The notes below the pieces were generated by a model, which was not told the origin of the DNA, ran no database searches, and was given only the letters and a program-made list of their open reading frames with translations. Source: Elephas maximus indicus (taxonomy: Eukaryota; Chordata; Mammalia; Proboscidea; Elephantidae). Taken from it: 64,000 nucleotides of DNA. Numbering within the stretch: the stretch's first letter is position 1; each line of letters begins with the position of its first letter. Positions 22,535 through 33,461 of this stretch are shown here, piece after piece. A program made the position numbers and the translations under genes. The stretch covers positions 103,722,823 through 103,786,822 of the forward strand of contig NC_064822.1 in assembly GCF_024166365.1 (NCBI RefSeq). The letters run 5' to 3'.

Positions 22535-22770
22535 ACATTCCAAACTGCCTAGGCTTAAATTCCAACTCTACTGATTGCTACCTGTTTGACCTTGGGCAAG
22601 TTTCTTAACTGTTTCCTGCCTCAGTTCCTCATTTGTTTTTTTGTTTTTGTTTTGTTTTGCTTTGTTTTTAAGAAAAAAAGGATAAAATTGGCTACTGTCT
22701 CATAGGATTTTTGTGAGAAATAAGTAGTTAATATATTAAGTGCTTGAAATGCAGTCTAGCATTATCTTCT
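22535..22770 (+). mobile_element. MIR SINE split by a (TTTTG)n run
   Basis: MIR sequence (ctgtttgaccttgggcaagt, ttcttaactgtttcctgcct, cagttcctcat) is interrupted at about 22636-22672 by a T/G simple repeat. It resumes with ggctactgtctcataggatt and attaagtgcttgaaatgcag. Confidence 0.85.
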
Positions 22771-22967
22771 TCATTACCATCATCATCAACATCATTCATT
22801 AGATCTAAAGGTGTTAATATTGTGGCTTGTTGAAGTGCTACTCTGTGTTTAAAAAAATACCCCTTCCAATGGAATAAATCCCCAATGATGGAACCTGGTG
22901 ACTCTGAACCCCCAAAATCAATGTTATGACCATCTATAAAGTGGGATTGGACAGAACTAAAGGTTGG

Positions 22968-23005
22968 GAGGAATCGACTTGACGGCAGTGGGTTTTGGGC
23001 TTGTA
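22968..23005 (+). mobile_element. AfroSINE 3' tail fragment
   Basis: Only the tail is recognisable (ggaatcgacttgacggcagt, then gggttttggg). Upstream sequence to about 22,880 may be a diverged body. Confidence 0.55.
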
Positions 23006-24384
23006 TTCCCATTCAATGCAAACTGGTAAACCCAGGTTCCCATTAGGACAATCACCATAAGCTAACTTCTACATTGATCCCTCTCTCTGTAAGGAGCCTG
23101 GAAATCTCTTCTCCAACTATTCTTGGCTCATCACTGAAACTTCAGTGTGAATTGAAGGCACTATGATCTGTTTGCATGGGTAAGTGAGTACAAGGTGGAC
23201 AAAGAATGAATGTGAAAGAATTGAAGCAATCATCTGCTTAATTCACACAGAAAATTGTAAACACAGAAACATTCATATTTTTTAAGAGAGTGGCCACAAT
23301 TTATTTATTTGTTTGTTTTATTAATCTATTTTGCTAGTATAGGTACCAGAGAAAGTGTTTACTTCCAACAAAACGTGACAGATGCAGAAAAAAAGAAGGC
23401 TTCTTAAAATAAATCTTTTCCAATAGGGTGTTCTTCACTGCTAAATTTGAGTTGATCTGAGGCATCTATGCTTAATTTACCTACTGAGATGTAAATTGCA
23501 TCTAAGAAGTTCCCACAGTCTGGAAAGCTATTAATAGTGGGGAAACAATAAGAAAGACAATATTGAGAAGTGGCTGGCTCTGAAGAATTTTACTTATTAT
23601 TGTGAATCCTTTGGGCAAAATCAATGTCAGACTCTGTGGTATCAGGAGAAAGCTAAAGAAAACAGAAGAGACCAAGAGGTCAAAGTAACTGGTCAGAAGA
23701 CTGTGGGGAGTTACCATTCCAAGCATGAGGCTTCATGAAAAGGTATAATCTGAGTGTATAGCCCCAGATCAGCATTCAAGCTAGACATGAGGAAAAGAGA
23801 TCTGAAGAGAATTAAGTCCTGGATGTGGGGCGAGAGTGACACAAAATGTGAGAGAAAAGAAACGAGAATTCATAACAGTTGAACAGCAATATATATAAGG
23901 TTGTCTTCTTATCAATGTCTAATATAGCAGGCAACCTGTGAATATTTGTTGTCTGAATAAATAGACTTATGGAATGATAGTAGAAGAATGAATGAATTGA
24001 GAGAGGAATTATGAATGAAATGCATAAACTACAAAATGAATAAATGAGTAGACAAATGGATGGAAGAATAAATGACGGTTGAACATCAAGAGTTTAAACA
24101 ATTTTTCTTGTGTAGTCAACAACTGTTTGGGTAGTCAACAACTGTCTAGTGAGTGTGAGATGCTTCCTCTGGTGTAGGAATCTGGTAGATGCTGGAAAGT
24201 GCACAAACGAAATCCGTTACCAGATCCTCCACAGCTGCAACAATTTGACTCCCTTCCCCTCCACTTCTTTTTTTTCTCTTTCCTTTCCACTTCTCCATGG
24301 TGCTAGGTCTTTATCAAGTTTGTGGGTCTGGAGCCTTTTCCCAAAAAATGTTAACTACGTGGTCTGTAGTATTCACTTCATTAT
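23006..24384. other. Unique DNA with a possible L2/MIR tail
   Basis: Mostly unassigned. At about 23,935-24,075, gaatatttgttgtctgaata followed by repeated gaatgaat-type words looks like an eroded L2/MIR tail with a drifted tetranucleotide run. No gene is seen. Confidence 0.4.
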
Positions 24385-24505
24385 TGGTTTTCTTCATTCA
24401 GCAAATACTTATTTGGGCTCCATTATGTGCACTTTACTTGGCCATGTGTTCTAGATACAAGATATTATAGAACATAATCACTGCCCTCAAAAATTATAAT
24501 GCCAT
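24385..24505 (-). mobile_element. L2/MIR-type 3' end fragment
   Basis: The plus strand reads ttcattcagcaaatacttat, ttgggctccattatgtgcac and ggccatgtgttctagata. This is the reverse complement of the conserved L2/MIR 3' end, followed by aatcactgccctcaaaaatt. Confidence 0.6.
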
Positions 24506-24699
24506 AGGAGTGGAAGAAAGAAACACACTACATAAGCCCTAAAACTAAATATAAAGCAAAAGAGTCATTGATTCTGACAGCACATAGGGAAAAAATTTAC
24601 TTATTGTGAGCTGGTATATTAGATCATACTGTGGAGGGGGGAAAAATTGAATTATTAGCAACTTCTTGAGAAAAGAATAGAAGGTCAAGACAGAAAACA

Positions 24700-24892
24700 A
24701 GCTTTGCAATCAGAGTTCAGAGCTGGGATTGTAGTGTTAATCATTTGGGAAAATACTCAAATATCTTTGTTTCCTTATTTGGAAAATCTGGGTGTGATTT
24801 CCCCCAATTTTTTCTGAAGATTAAAAATGGAAGTGTTTAGGAGTGCCTAACACTTAGCAGGCACTCAGTAAGCAATTGTTCTATTATTACAT
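24700..24892 (+). mobile_element. MIR SINE
   Basis: Diverged MIR: gagttcagagctgggattgt, then atctttgtttccttatttgg, aaaatctggg, gtgcctaacacttagcaggc and actcagtaagcaattgttct. Confidence 0.8.
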
Positions 24893-25857
24893 ACTGTGGT
24901 GAATTCAGACAAGGTAATGATCAAGAAAGATTTAAGAGAGAGTGTGAAATCAAGGTGAAAGTCAAAATATAGATAGAATTTAGAAAGAGAGAAGATGCTT
25001 GTGCAAAGGCAGAGGGAAAGGATATTCATGGGTCCTCAGGGGCAAGTACACTAGTGTGTCCTCAGTATGAAGGCTCTCTAGAGAGTCATGTGTGGACAAT
25101 CATAAAGGTTCATAGATCCCGGATGATGGAGAACGTTCATTGTCAAGTCTTGATTAGACAGCACCTTATGATGGAAAATCTCTTGTCTTGAAGTTTATAT
25201 AGTGAAGTCAAATTTGACTGTTCAAATTGGCAATTTGAACAAGTTATATAATCTCAGACACTCAATTTTCACTCCCTCAAAATGGATTTGGGAAGCTCAT
25301 CCCTTATTCATTCTATGCCATCCTCCAACATACAAAGAAACACACACAAAGACACACGTGCATTCATATGCTTGCAGCTACAATTTTCAGTCTTGTCCCA
25401 GAGAGGAAATTAAGAATGTGTGTGGAAGTTTCATGTGAAAAAGCTGAAGGAAGACAAAATAATATCAACAGTATGTACCTTAAGAAGGTTTTGAATTAGA
25501 GTAAGAGACTGAGTGACAGAGAAGAAAAGGCAAGTTTTAGAACACTCACTCTAAGATGTCTACTGGAATCTACAAAGTATAAACAATATTGTTGAGCACA
25601 GTTTTGGTTAAAAGAAATAAACTAAATTATTCATGGTCCAGATACAGAAAATTTTGTGAATTTCTTCAGCGATCTCTGAGATAGAATATCAGCCATAGGG
25701 TGATATCATGGTGAAGTTGGCCTGGGAATAAAGATTGAACCAGATAGAGTATCAGCACAGGGAGAAAAAATTCTGAAGAATCAATGCGGCAAATCTAAGC
25801 TAATTTGAATGAAGGTCCCCCTTCTGATAACTGAATGGAGTCATAGAGGTTACAGGT
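24893..25857. other. Unique DNA upstream of the OR gene
   Basis: No repeat is recognised. Olfactory receptor genes usually have one or more untranslated 5' exons and a promoter several kilobases upstream, so this stretch probably holds intron. No exon or promoter could be assigned. Confidence 0.4.
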
Positions 25858-25879
25858 TTGTTCCTATTTTTATTTACAG
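25858..25879 (+). promoter_or_regulatory. Probable splice acceptor of the OR coding exon
   Basis: A pyrimidine-rich tract ending in ttttatttacag lies 16 bases before the ATG. Mammalian OR genes typically have an intron in the 5'UTR that ends close to the start codon, which fits this position. Confidence 0.55.
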
Positions 25880-25895
25880 ACAATACCCTCTCTAA

Positions 25896-26831
25896 ATGGA
25901 TGTGGGAAATCACAGCACCATCCTTGAATTTATCCTCCTCGGGCTGTCTGCTGACCCCCATGTCCAGGCTCTGCTCTTTGTGTTGTTCCTGGTAACATAC
26001 CTCCTGACTCTTATGGGAAACCTATCGATACTGTTGGTCATCAGGACAGATTCTCACCTTCATACACCCATGTACTTCTTCCTGAGTGACCTCTCTTTCC
26101 TGGATTTTTGCTTCTCCTCTGCCACACTGCCCAAGCTGCTGGAAAGTCTCCTGTCACAGAAGAAAATCATCTCTGTGAAGGACTGTATGGCTCAGGTATT
26201 CTTTTTATTAGACTCTGGGAGCACTGAAGCCTGCCTGCTTGCAGTGATGGCCTATGATCGTTGTGTTGCCATCTGCCATCCTCTGCTCTATGACCAGATG
26301 ATGAGCAACCAGCTCTGTAAGGGGCTGGCTTGGGGCTCCTGGGTCCTGGGCTTTCTGGATGCACTCATCAACATCCTTCTAGCTATGAACTTGGACTTCT
26401 GTGAGAATCAGTCTATCCCCCACTACAGTTGTGAGTTACCCTCACTCTTCCCTCTGTCCTGCTCTGATGTCTCCACCAGTTTTGCTGTTATGCTCTGCTC
26501 TACTCTTCTGCATGGACTTGGAACCTGTGTCCTGATTGTTTTCTCCTACACCCTCATTGTCTCGACCATCTTGAGCATCAGGTCTTCCACTGGTAAAAGC
26601 AAGGCCTTCTCCACCTGCTCCTCCCACCTCACTGCAGTGCTCCTATTTTATGGCTCAGCTTTCCTTCGCTATGTCATGCCAATCTCAAGTTCACCATTGG
26701 AGTTGATATTCTCTGTGCAGTACAGTGTGGTCACTCCCCTAGTGAATCCTTTCATCTATAGCCTGAAGAACAATGAGGTTAAAGCAGCTCTGAGAAGAAA
26801 CTTGAGAAAATATCTCCAATATTTCAGGTAG
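25896..26831 (+). CDS. OR8S1: Olfactory receptor, OR8S1-like, intact
   Basis: A single-exon, 311-residue class II (tetrapod-type) odorant receptor: a seven-helix GPCR acting in cilia of olfactory neurons through Golf. All hallmarks are present: N-glycosylation site NHS at 5-7; GN at 41-42 in helix 1; HTPMYFFLSDLSFLD at 56-70; Cys97 and the Cys169/179/189 set for the extracellular disulfides; MAYDRCVAICHPL at 118-130; SY at 217-218; KAFSTCSSHLTAV at 236-248; PLVNPFIYSLKN at 281-292. The usual PMLNP motif reads PLVNP. The start fits the family length (about 310) and the upstream splice acceptor. From memory it is closest to human OR8S1, but the subfamily call was not computed. OR pseudogene pieces lie directly downstream, the usual cluster pattern. 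Confidence 0.92.
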   Translation: MDVGNHSTILEFILLGLSADPHVQALLFVLFLVTYLLTLMGNLSILLVIRTDSHLHTPMYFFLSDLSFLDFCFSSATLPKLLESLLSQKKIISVKDCMAQVFFLLDSGSTEACLLAVMAYDRCVAICHPLLYDQMMSNQLCKGLAWGSWVLGFLDALINILLAMNLDFCENQSIPHYSCELPSLFPLSCSDVSTSFAVMLCSTLLHGLGTCVLIVFSYTLIVSTILSIRSSTGKSKAFSTCSSHLTAVLLFYGSAFLRYVMPISSSPLELIFSVQYSVVTPLVNPFIYSLKNNEVKAALRRNLRKYLQYFR

Positions 26832-26914
26832 TTGACTGCAGGCAGAGGATGATGGGGAATTAGTGTACTGCAGTAGAATATCTGGTGAGTTGATATTGAC
26901 AGAATTTCCTGATT

Positions 26915-27015
26915 GCCCCTTCAATATTGTGCAGTCACTCACACAGAGAATCCTTGGTCTACAGCCTGAAAAACAAGGAGACGGCAGTAAAAAGGTGTCT
27001 TAGAAATCCATACAG
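26915..27015 (+). pseudogene. OR pseudogene fragment: helix 7 and tail
   Basis: Eighty-four bases past the intact OR, caatattgtgcagtcactca, then ccttggtctacagcctgaaa and aacaaggag encode a degraded helix-7/C-tail (LVYSLKNKE). It resembles the tail at 28.87-28.99 kb more than that of the intact gene. Confidence 0.75.
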
Positions 27016-27074
27016 CTATTTGGGGGTGAGGTGGAGAAGGTTGGCTCAGATTCTAAATCAACATCACTTGCCTG

Positions 27075-27215
27075 GTCTGCTCTGCGTGGCTTTGGTACAT
27101 TGTCTCCCATCCTGAGAATCATCTCCGTCACAGGCAGAAACAAGACCTTCTCCACCTGCTAGTCTCACCTCACTGCAGTGAGCTTCTTCTATGGCTCAGC
27201 TTTAGTGAGATGACA
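27075..27215 (+). pseudogene. OR pseudogene fragment: helices 5-6
   Basis: Matches the intact gene around its KAFSTCSSHLTAV region: ggcagaaacaagaccttctc, cacctgctagtctcacctca and ctgcagtgagcttcttctat, then ggctcagcttt. A TAG replaces a Ser codon in the conserved motif, and sequence before it is deleted. The gene is cut at its right edge by an L1 insertion and continues at 28.84 kb. Confidence 0.85.
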
Positions 27216-27216
27216 A

Positions 27217-28828
27217 CCACTATGAAAAATGGTATGGTGCTTCCTTAAAAAGCTAGAAATAGAAATATCATATAATCCAGCAATCCCACTCTTTAAGTAT
27301 ATATCCTCAAGAAATAAGAGCCATGACACAAATAGACATACGCATACCATGTTCATTGCAGCATTATTTACAAAAGCAAAAAGATGGAAACAGCTAAGTG
27401 TCCATGAACAGATAAACAGATTAACAAACTGTGGAACATACACACAATGGAATACTATGCTGTGATAAAGAATAACAATGAATCTGTGAAACATCTCATA
27501 ACATGGATGAATTTGGAGGACATCATGTTGAGTGAAATAAGTCAATCACAAAAGGACAAATATTGTATGAGACGACTATTATAAAAAAGCAAGAAAGGGT
27601 TTACACACAGAAAAAAAATTCTTTGACGGTTACCAGGGATAGGTGGGGACCGAGGGATAAATACTAACTGGATAGAAGACATATGTTAATATTGGTGAAG
27701 GGAAAGGCAATACATAATATGGGGAAGTCAGCACAACATGACTGGACGCTGAGAGGGATACAAAAGGGTAGCTACAGTAATTATTATAACAGACAATCCT
27801 GCAACAATAGTATTAACAAACAATAATTTACAAAAGGATACATAGGTAGACAGGCATGGTAAAGAGGTGTAGAAGAGTGCAAGGGAGCATACACACCCAC
27901 AGGTATAGGTTTGGTTGTGGACATTTCTGCGTACATAATTGTAGGTACTGCATGTATATTGATATAAACAATATAACACACAACAGGCACAGTAATGGAA
28001 ACTTCTTAGACATAACCAAACACTTCGTGGAACGAAATTCCTAGGTTCATAGGCAAAGGACCACAGACTTGGGGGACATCTACATCAACTGATACAACAT
28101 AGTTCATAGTGTTCTGCATACTACTTTGGTGAGCAGTGTCCGGGGTCTTAAAAGCTTGCAAACAGCCATCTAAGATACAACTATTGGTCTCTTCCTGTCC
28201 AGACCAAAGGAGAGTGAAGAAAACCGAAACCTCAAGGGTCCAAAGGACTAATGGACCACATGAACCACAGCCTATATGACCCTGAGACCAGAAGAATTGG
28301 ATGGTGCCGGGCTACCACTACCGACCACGCTGACTGAGATCACAACAGAAAGTCCCGGACAGTGTGGGAGATAAACGTAGGACAAAAAAAATCAAATTCA
28401 CAAAAAAGACCAGGCTTGCTGCTCTGACTGAGACTGGAGGAACCCTTGAGTCTATGGCCCTAAGACACCCTTCTGAACTGGAACTGAAGCTATTCCTGGA
28501 GACCGCCTTACTGCCAAACAGTAGACAGGCCCATGATATAAACTATAACACCCAAGAGGAACATGCTCCTTAGAACAATCAATTATATGCGATCAAAAAG
28601 GACAACATTTGCCCAAAAACAAAGATGAGAAGGCAGAATGGGGTAGAAAATTCAGATGAAAGGAAACAGGGAACCCAGGGGGGAAATAGGGAGAGTGTTG
28701 ACACATTGTAGAATACAACCAATGTCACGGAACACTTTATGTACAAACTATCGAATGGGAAACTAATTTGCTTTGTAAACTTTTACCTAAAGCACAATTT
28801 TAAAAGTTTAAAAATTGGAGGGGGGCAT
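27217..28828 (+). mobile_element. 5'-truncated L1 splitting the OR pseudogene
   Basis: L1 3' part: the end of ORF2 ([38 protein letters not shown]), then about 1.2 kb of 3'UTR ending in acaattttaaaag without a clean poly(A). OR sequence stops at its left edge and resumes about 10 bases after its right edge. Confidence 0.88.
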
Positions 28829-28837
28829 CATCTTATA

Positions 28838-28987
28838 CCAACCACAGGCTCACCTACGGAGTTGAGTTTCCCCATGCAATATTGTGCAGTCACTGCCACA
28901 GAAAATCTTCTAATCTACAACCTGAAAAACAAGGAGGTAAAGGCAGCTCTGAGAACTTTGGGGAAATGTTTGCAATTGTATGGGTAG
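28838..28987 (+). pseudogene. OR pseudogene fragment: helix 7 to stop
   Basis: Encodes SPTELSFPMQYCAVTATENL, then IYNLKNKEVKAALRTLGKCL and a TAG at 28985-28987. It lines up with SSPLELIFSVQY through to the end of the intact receptor, including the KNxEVKAALR tail. Together with 27.08-27.22 kb it is the 3' part of one dead OR gene. Confidence 0.88.
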
Positions 28988-29060
28988 CAAACTATGAAGA
29001 GAGATGATGAAGAGTTATGTTAGAATTAGATGCGTCTGTATATCTGTGTGTATATCTAGT

Positions 29061-29226
29061 GGAAGCCCTGGTGGCATAGTGGTTAAGTGCTATGGCTACT
29101 AACCAAAAGGCCGGCAGTTCAAGTCTACCAGGGGCTCCTTGGAAACTCTATGGGGCAGTTCTACTCTGTCCTATAGGGTCTCTATGCTTCGGAATCAACT
29201 TGACGGCAGTGGGTTTGGGTTTGGGA
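29061..29226 (+). mobile_element. AfroSINE
   Basis: A full SINE from GGAAGCCCTGGTGGCATAGT, through the box-B-like gcagttcaagtctacc, to the tail ggaatcaacttgacggcagt and gggtttgggtttggg. Confidence 0.9.
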
Positions 29227-29624
29227 GTATATTTTTTTTTAGCAAGTTGATATTAGGTAAAATTTTCCTATTGCCCATGATATTAGATGTTGCAAGATGC
29301 ATTAGAAAATATTTTTATCACCCATATTTAGGTATATCTTCTTCCAATGTTTTCTACACATATTTTAATTGAATAAGTTTATTGATCAGTCCCAATTGAA
29401 TGGTGTGTAAGCATAATTCATTTTTATTTTTTTCTCAGTCATGGTATGTAGCTGGACTCTGTGAAATGATTGTTACCTGTTTTCTAAGGAGATTTTAAGC
29501 AGATTCTTCAACACTTTGATTCTCTTTTTATTAAAATATCTATTGGAAGAAATTAAGATAATAAAAATAATGACATTTTAATTAAAAATAATAGTAAATA
29601 CATTTTTATTAAAGTATAATAACT
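29227..29624. other. Unassigned AT-rich DNA
   Basis: No gene or clear repeat is seen. A-rich runs near 29,560-29,610 border the next L1 fragment. Confidence 0.4.
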
Positions 29625-29880
29625 GTTCTTTATCGATGTGTAGTATTCCATGTGTGTGAATATACCATAATTTATTTATCCATTCATCCGTTGATGTGCT
29701 CCTTGGTTGCTTCCATCTTTTTGCTATTATAAACAGTGATGCAAGGAACATGGGTGTGCATATATCTGTTCATGTGAAGGCTTTTATTTCTCTAGGATAT
29801 ATTCCAAGGAGTGGGATTGCTGGATCGTATGGTAGTTCTATTTCTAACTTTTTAAGGAAGCGCCAAATCAATTTCCAAAC
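29625..29880 (-). mobile_element. L1 ORF2 C-terminal fragment
   Basis: Minus-strand L1: gttctttatcgatgtgtagt, attccatgtgtgtgaatata, then ccaaggagtgggattgctgg and ttctatttctaactttttaa. These match the same part of L1-B (about 11.83-12.06 kb) with moderate divergence. Confidence 0.85.
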
Positions 29881-30425
29881 ACTGTATATACTTTTATGCT
29901 CAACTTCATTCACTTAAGATTTTACTTGGAGAATTAATCTGTGTTGTTCTGTGTATTTATGTATTGTTCATTGTCAGTGCTGAATAGCTCTCGACACTGA
30001 GAATGTACAATTTATTGATCCATTATACTGTTAAAGGATATTTGAATAGTCTCTAGTTTATGAATATTATTAATAGTACAGCTATGAGTATTCATGTACA
30101 TGTCTCTGGGTGAACATAGGTACTCGTTTCTTTTGAGTACATACCTACAGATGGCTTTGCTGGATTGTAGGGTATGTGTATGTCCCATTTTAAAAGATAC
30201 TTCCAAGCACTTTTCCAAAGTGGCTGTAAAAACATATATTCCACCAATAGCACATAAGAGTTCCAATTGCTCCATATCTTGATTACAGTTGATATTATGT
30301 ATCTTTTTCATTTTAGACTTCTGGTGGGTGACGTGATTGCATCACGGTTGGACTTGGCATTTCCCTGGTGACTAATACAGTTGAGTACCATTTCTTTCCC
30401 TATTCTGTGAATTACCTTCACTCTC

Positions 30426-30939
30426 TGTCATGGATTGAATTGTGTCCCCCAAAAAATATGTGTCAACTTTGTTAGGCCATGATTCCCAGTATTGTGTGGT
30501 TGTCCTCCATTCTGTGATTCTAGTTTTATGTTGAGAGGATTAGGGCAGGATTGTAACACCACCCTTACTCAGGTCACCTCCCTGATCCAAGGTAAAGGGA
30601 GTTTTCTTGGGGTGTGGCCTGCACCACCTTTTATCTCTCAAGAGATAAAAGGAAAGGGAAGAAAACAGAGAGTTGGGGACCTCTACCACCAAGAAAGCAG
30701 CACCAGAAGCAGAGCATGTCCTTTGGACTCGGGGCCCCTACACCTGAGAAGCTCCTCAGCCATAGGAAGATTGAAGACAAGGACCTCCCTCCAGAGCAGA
30801 CAGAGAGAGAAAACCTTCCCCTCAAGCCGACACCCTGAATTTGGACTTGTAACCTACTAGACTGTGAGAAAATAAATTTCTCTTTGTTAAAGCATTCCAT
30901 TTGTGGTATTTCGGTTATGGCAGCACTAGATAACTAAGA
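30426..30939 (+). mobile_element. LTR, ERVL-MaLR-like
   Basis: Starts TGTCATGGATTGAATTGTGT and ends ...gataactaag, with ctctc on both sides as a probable 5 bp target duplication. Contains gtgagaaaataaatttctct (AATAAA) near its 3' end. Family placement rests on the opening and closing words; related copies lie at 33.46 and 44.16 kb. A 122-codon frame inside (30492-30860) is not a gene. Confidence 0.65.
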
Positions 30940-31480
30940 CTCTCTCTTAGTGCAATCTTCTGAGGAACAGAAATTCTTAATTTTAATATAGTCCTATTTA
31001 TCATATTTCCTTTATACTTTGCTATTTTTTGTTCTATGATGAATTATTTCTGTATGGTATTAAATTATTCTCCTTCATTTTCTTTTAAAAACTGTATTAC
31101 TTTACCATAATCTATTGGAAATTGATTTGTATGGATGATCTATAATAAGGGTCAAGATTCGCTCATTTTTCCATGTGGAAACACAGTTGACCCAGCATCA
31201 TTTATTTCCCTGCTGTGCTAAAGGTTTCCTTTATCGTAAATCAGGAAATCATACATAAGTGAATCTGTTTCTGAAATCTCTATTTTGTTCCATTGATCAG
31301 TTTTTATATCTTTGTCCGATTACACGCTGTGTTAATTGTTAATATTATAGTAGATTTTTGTATCTAGTAGAGTAAGTGTTCCTTCCGAGTTTATTCCTTT
31401 TCAAGATTTCCTTGGCTATTCTTGACCCTTTCTATTGTCACATAAATTTTAGCATGAGTTTGCAAACAACAAAAATGTCT

Positions 31481-31901
31481 GGCTTTCTGGAGCTACAGAG
31501 GCTAGATGAATTCCTGAAACTATTGCCCCGAGATAATCTTTAAAACTTAAACCAAAAATATCCCCTGAAATCTACTTAAGACCAAATGATAGGTTAGCTT
31601 AACTAGTAAAGAATGTCAGCCTTGAGTATTATGGTCCTTTGAGATCTATCTATACAGTATCAAATTGACAACAACAACTCAAAAGATTAGGTAGGAACCT
31701 TAGGAGGCAGTGAGTTTATGTTATTTGGGGAGGAACAACAGAAAAGGAGGGTGAGAATGGTTGGACAACTGGAAGAATGTAATCAACGTCAGTGAACTGT
31801 ACATGTAGAAATTGTTGAACTGGTGTATGTTTTTGCTGTGTACATTCTCAACAACAATAAAAATGTACAAAAAATTTTGTTGAATAAATGATCTAAAAAG
31901 A
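31481..31901 (+). mobile_element. L1 3'UTR insertion in the ancient L1
   Basis: A 5'-truncated L1 3' end of a different subfamily (ctggagctacagaggctaga, ..., ctcaacaacaataaaaatgt). Target duplication: aaaaatgtct at 31471-31480 and aaagatgtct at 31902-31911. Confidence 0.75.
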
Positions 31902-32608
31902 AAAGATGTCTAGGATTTTGATTGGAATTGAAACTATAGATCAAAGTGACAAAGTTAACATCTTAATATTGAAAATTAAAGCTCATAAACAAGTTATATT
32001 CCTCTATTTAGTTGGAACTTTTTAATTTCTCTCAAAAATAATTTGTAGGTTTTATTGCAGTTTATGCACATCTTTTTTGTGAAATGTACTGCCAAGCATT
32101 TAATGTTTTTCCTTCTATTTAAGTGATATTGTGTTTAAAATGTCATTTTTCCATGTGATTTTGTTGGTATACAGAAATGCAATTGATTTTTGTATTTTTT
32201 ACGTTTTTGTGTTTTCTGGATTTTTGTATAACCTGTGACCTTGATAAATTCAGTCCTTAATTTCAAAGGTTTTCTGTAGATTCTTTGGGAGGTTTTAAAT
32301 TCACATATATAAATAATGGCAGTGTATTTCCTCCTTTCAAATCCTCAGTATTTCATTTCTCTCTTTCTTCTTTGAAATGGTTAGGACCTCCTCTACAGTG
32401 TTGAAGAGAAGAGGTGATAGTAGAGAATCTTTCTCATATCTCTCTTTCAGAGATACACTTTTTCAGATTAAGAAAGCTTCCTCCTTTTCCTAGTTTGCTA
32501 AATGTCTTAATCATAGAATATGTCAAATTTCACCAAATGGTGCTTCTTTTAAGATACCATATAAATTTTCTCCTTTTATTAGTCAATGAGGTAAGTTATA
32601 TTGGTTAA

Positions 32609-33229
32609 GTATTTGTTTTATTTTTTGTTGTTGTTCAAAATATACACAGCCAAACACACACCAATTCAACCATTTCTACTTGTACAAGTCAGTGACATTG
32701 ATTACATTCTTCTAGTTACGCAACCATTCTCACTTTCTCTTTCTGAATTGTTCCTCCCCCATTAACATAAACTCAATCCCCCCTAAGCTTCCTATCTAAT
32801 GTTTCAAATTTCTGTTGTCAGTTCTATCCCATATAGATAGTTCTATAAAAGAGCACAATGCTCAAGGCAGATATTCTTTACTAATTAAGCTAACCTATTG
32901 TTTAAAGAAGACTTCAGGGCACATTTTTTATTTCAGAATTAAAGATTTTCTCACTGCAATAGTTTCAGGGGTTCATCCAGCTTCAATGGCTCCAGAAAGT
33001 CTGGAATTCATGAGAATTTGAAATTCCCTTCAGCATTTTCCCACATTTCTAACTGAATTCTTCTATAGAATCTTTGATCAGAATGTTCAATAATGTTAAC
33101 CGAGCACCGTTCAGTTCTTCTGGTCTCAAAGAAAAGGAGGCATTTTTTTATGTAGGCAATTAGACACGCATTCCATTTCCTCCTCCTACTCCTGACTCCT
33201 TACTCTGTTGCTCCAGACAAATAGAGACC
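32609..33229 (-). mobile_element. L1 3'UTR insertion, opposite orientation
   Basis: The same L1 3'UTR subfamily as at 31.5 kb, inverted. It shares the block around ttccagactttctggagcca with that copy and the ttcttctggtctcaaag block with other L1 3'UTRs here. A perfect 10 bp target duplication tattggttaa lies at 32599-32608 and 33230-33239. Confidence 0.8.
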
Positions 33230-33461
33230 TATTGGTTAATTTTTAAATGTAAAACTACGCATATGTTCTTAGGATCAACCCTACTTAGTTGTGTTAAATT
33301 ATTGTATTTAAATTCTGCTGAATTTGATTTGTTAATATATTTTTTTTTTAAGTTTTACTTCTGTGTTTATAAGAAAGATCGGTCTGCAATTTTCCTTTCT
33401 TATAACATAATTGTCAGGTTTCGTTCCAGGATTTATTACACTCATTAAAAGAACTGGGAAG

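Noticed and set aside
26167-26627. Minus-strand frames opposite the OR gene
   Set aside because: They are shadows of the OR coding strand, without independent features.
30492-30860. 122-codon frame
   Set aside because: It lies within an LTR, has no similarity to any gag, pol or env domain, and overlaps another frame of similar length.
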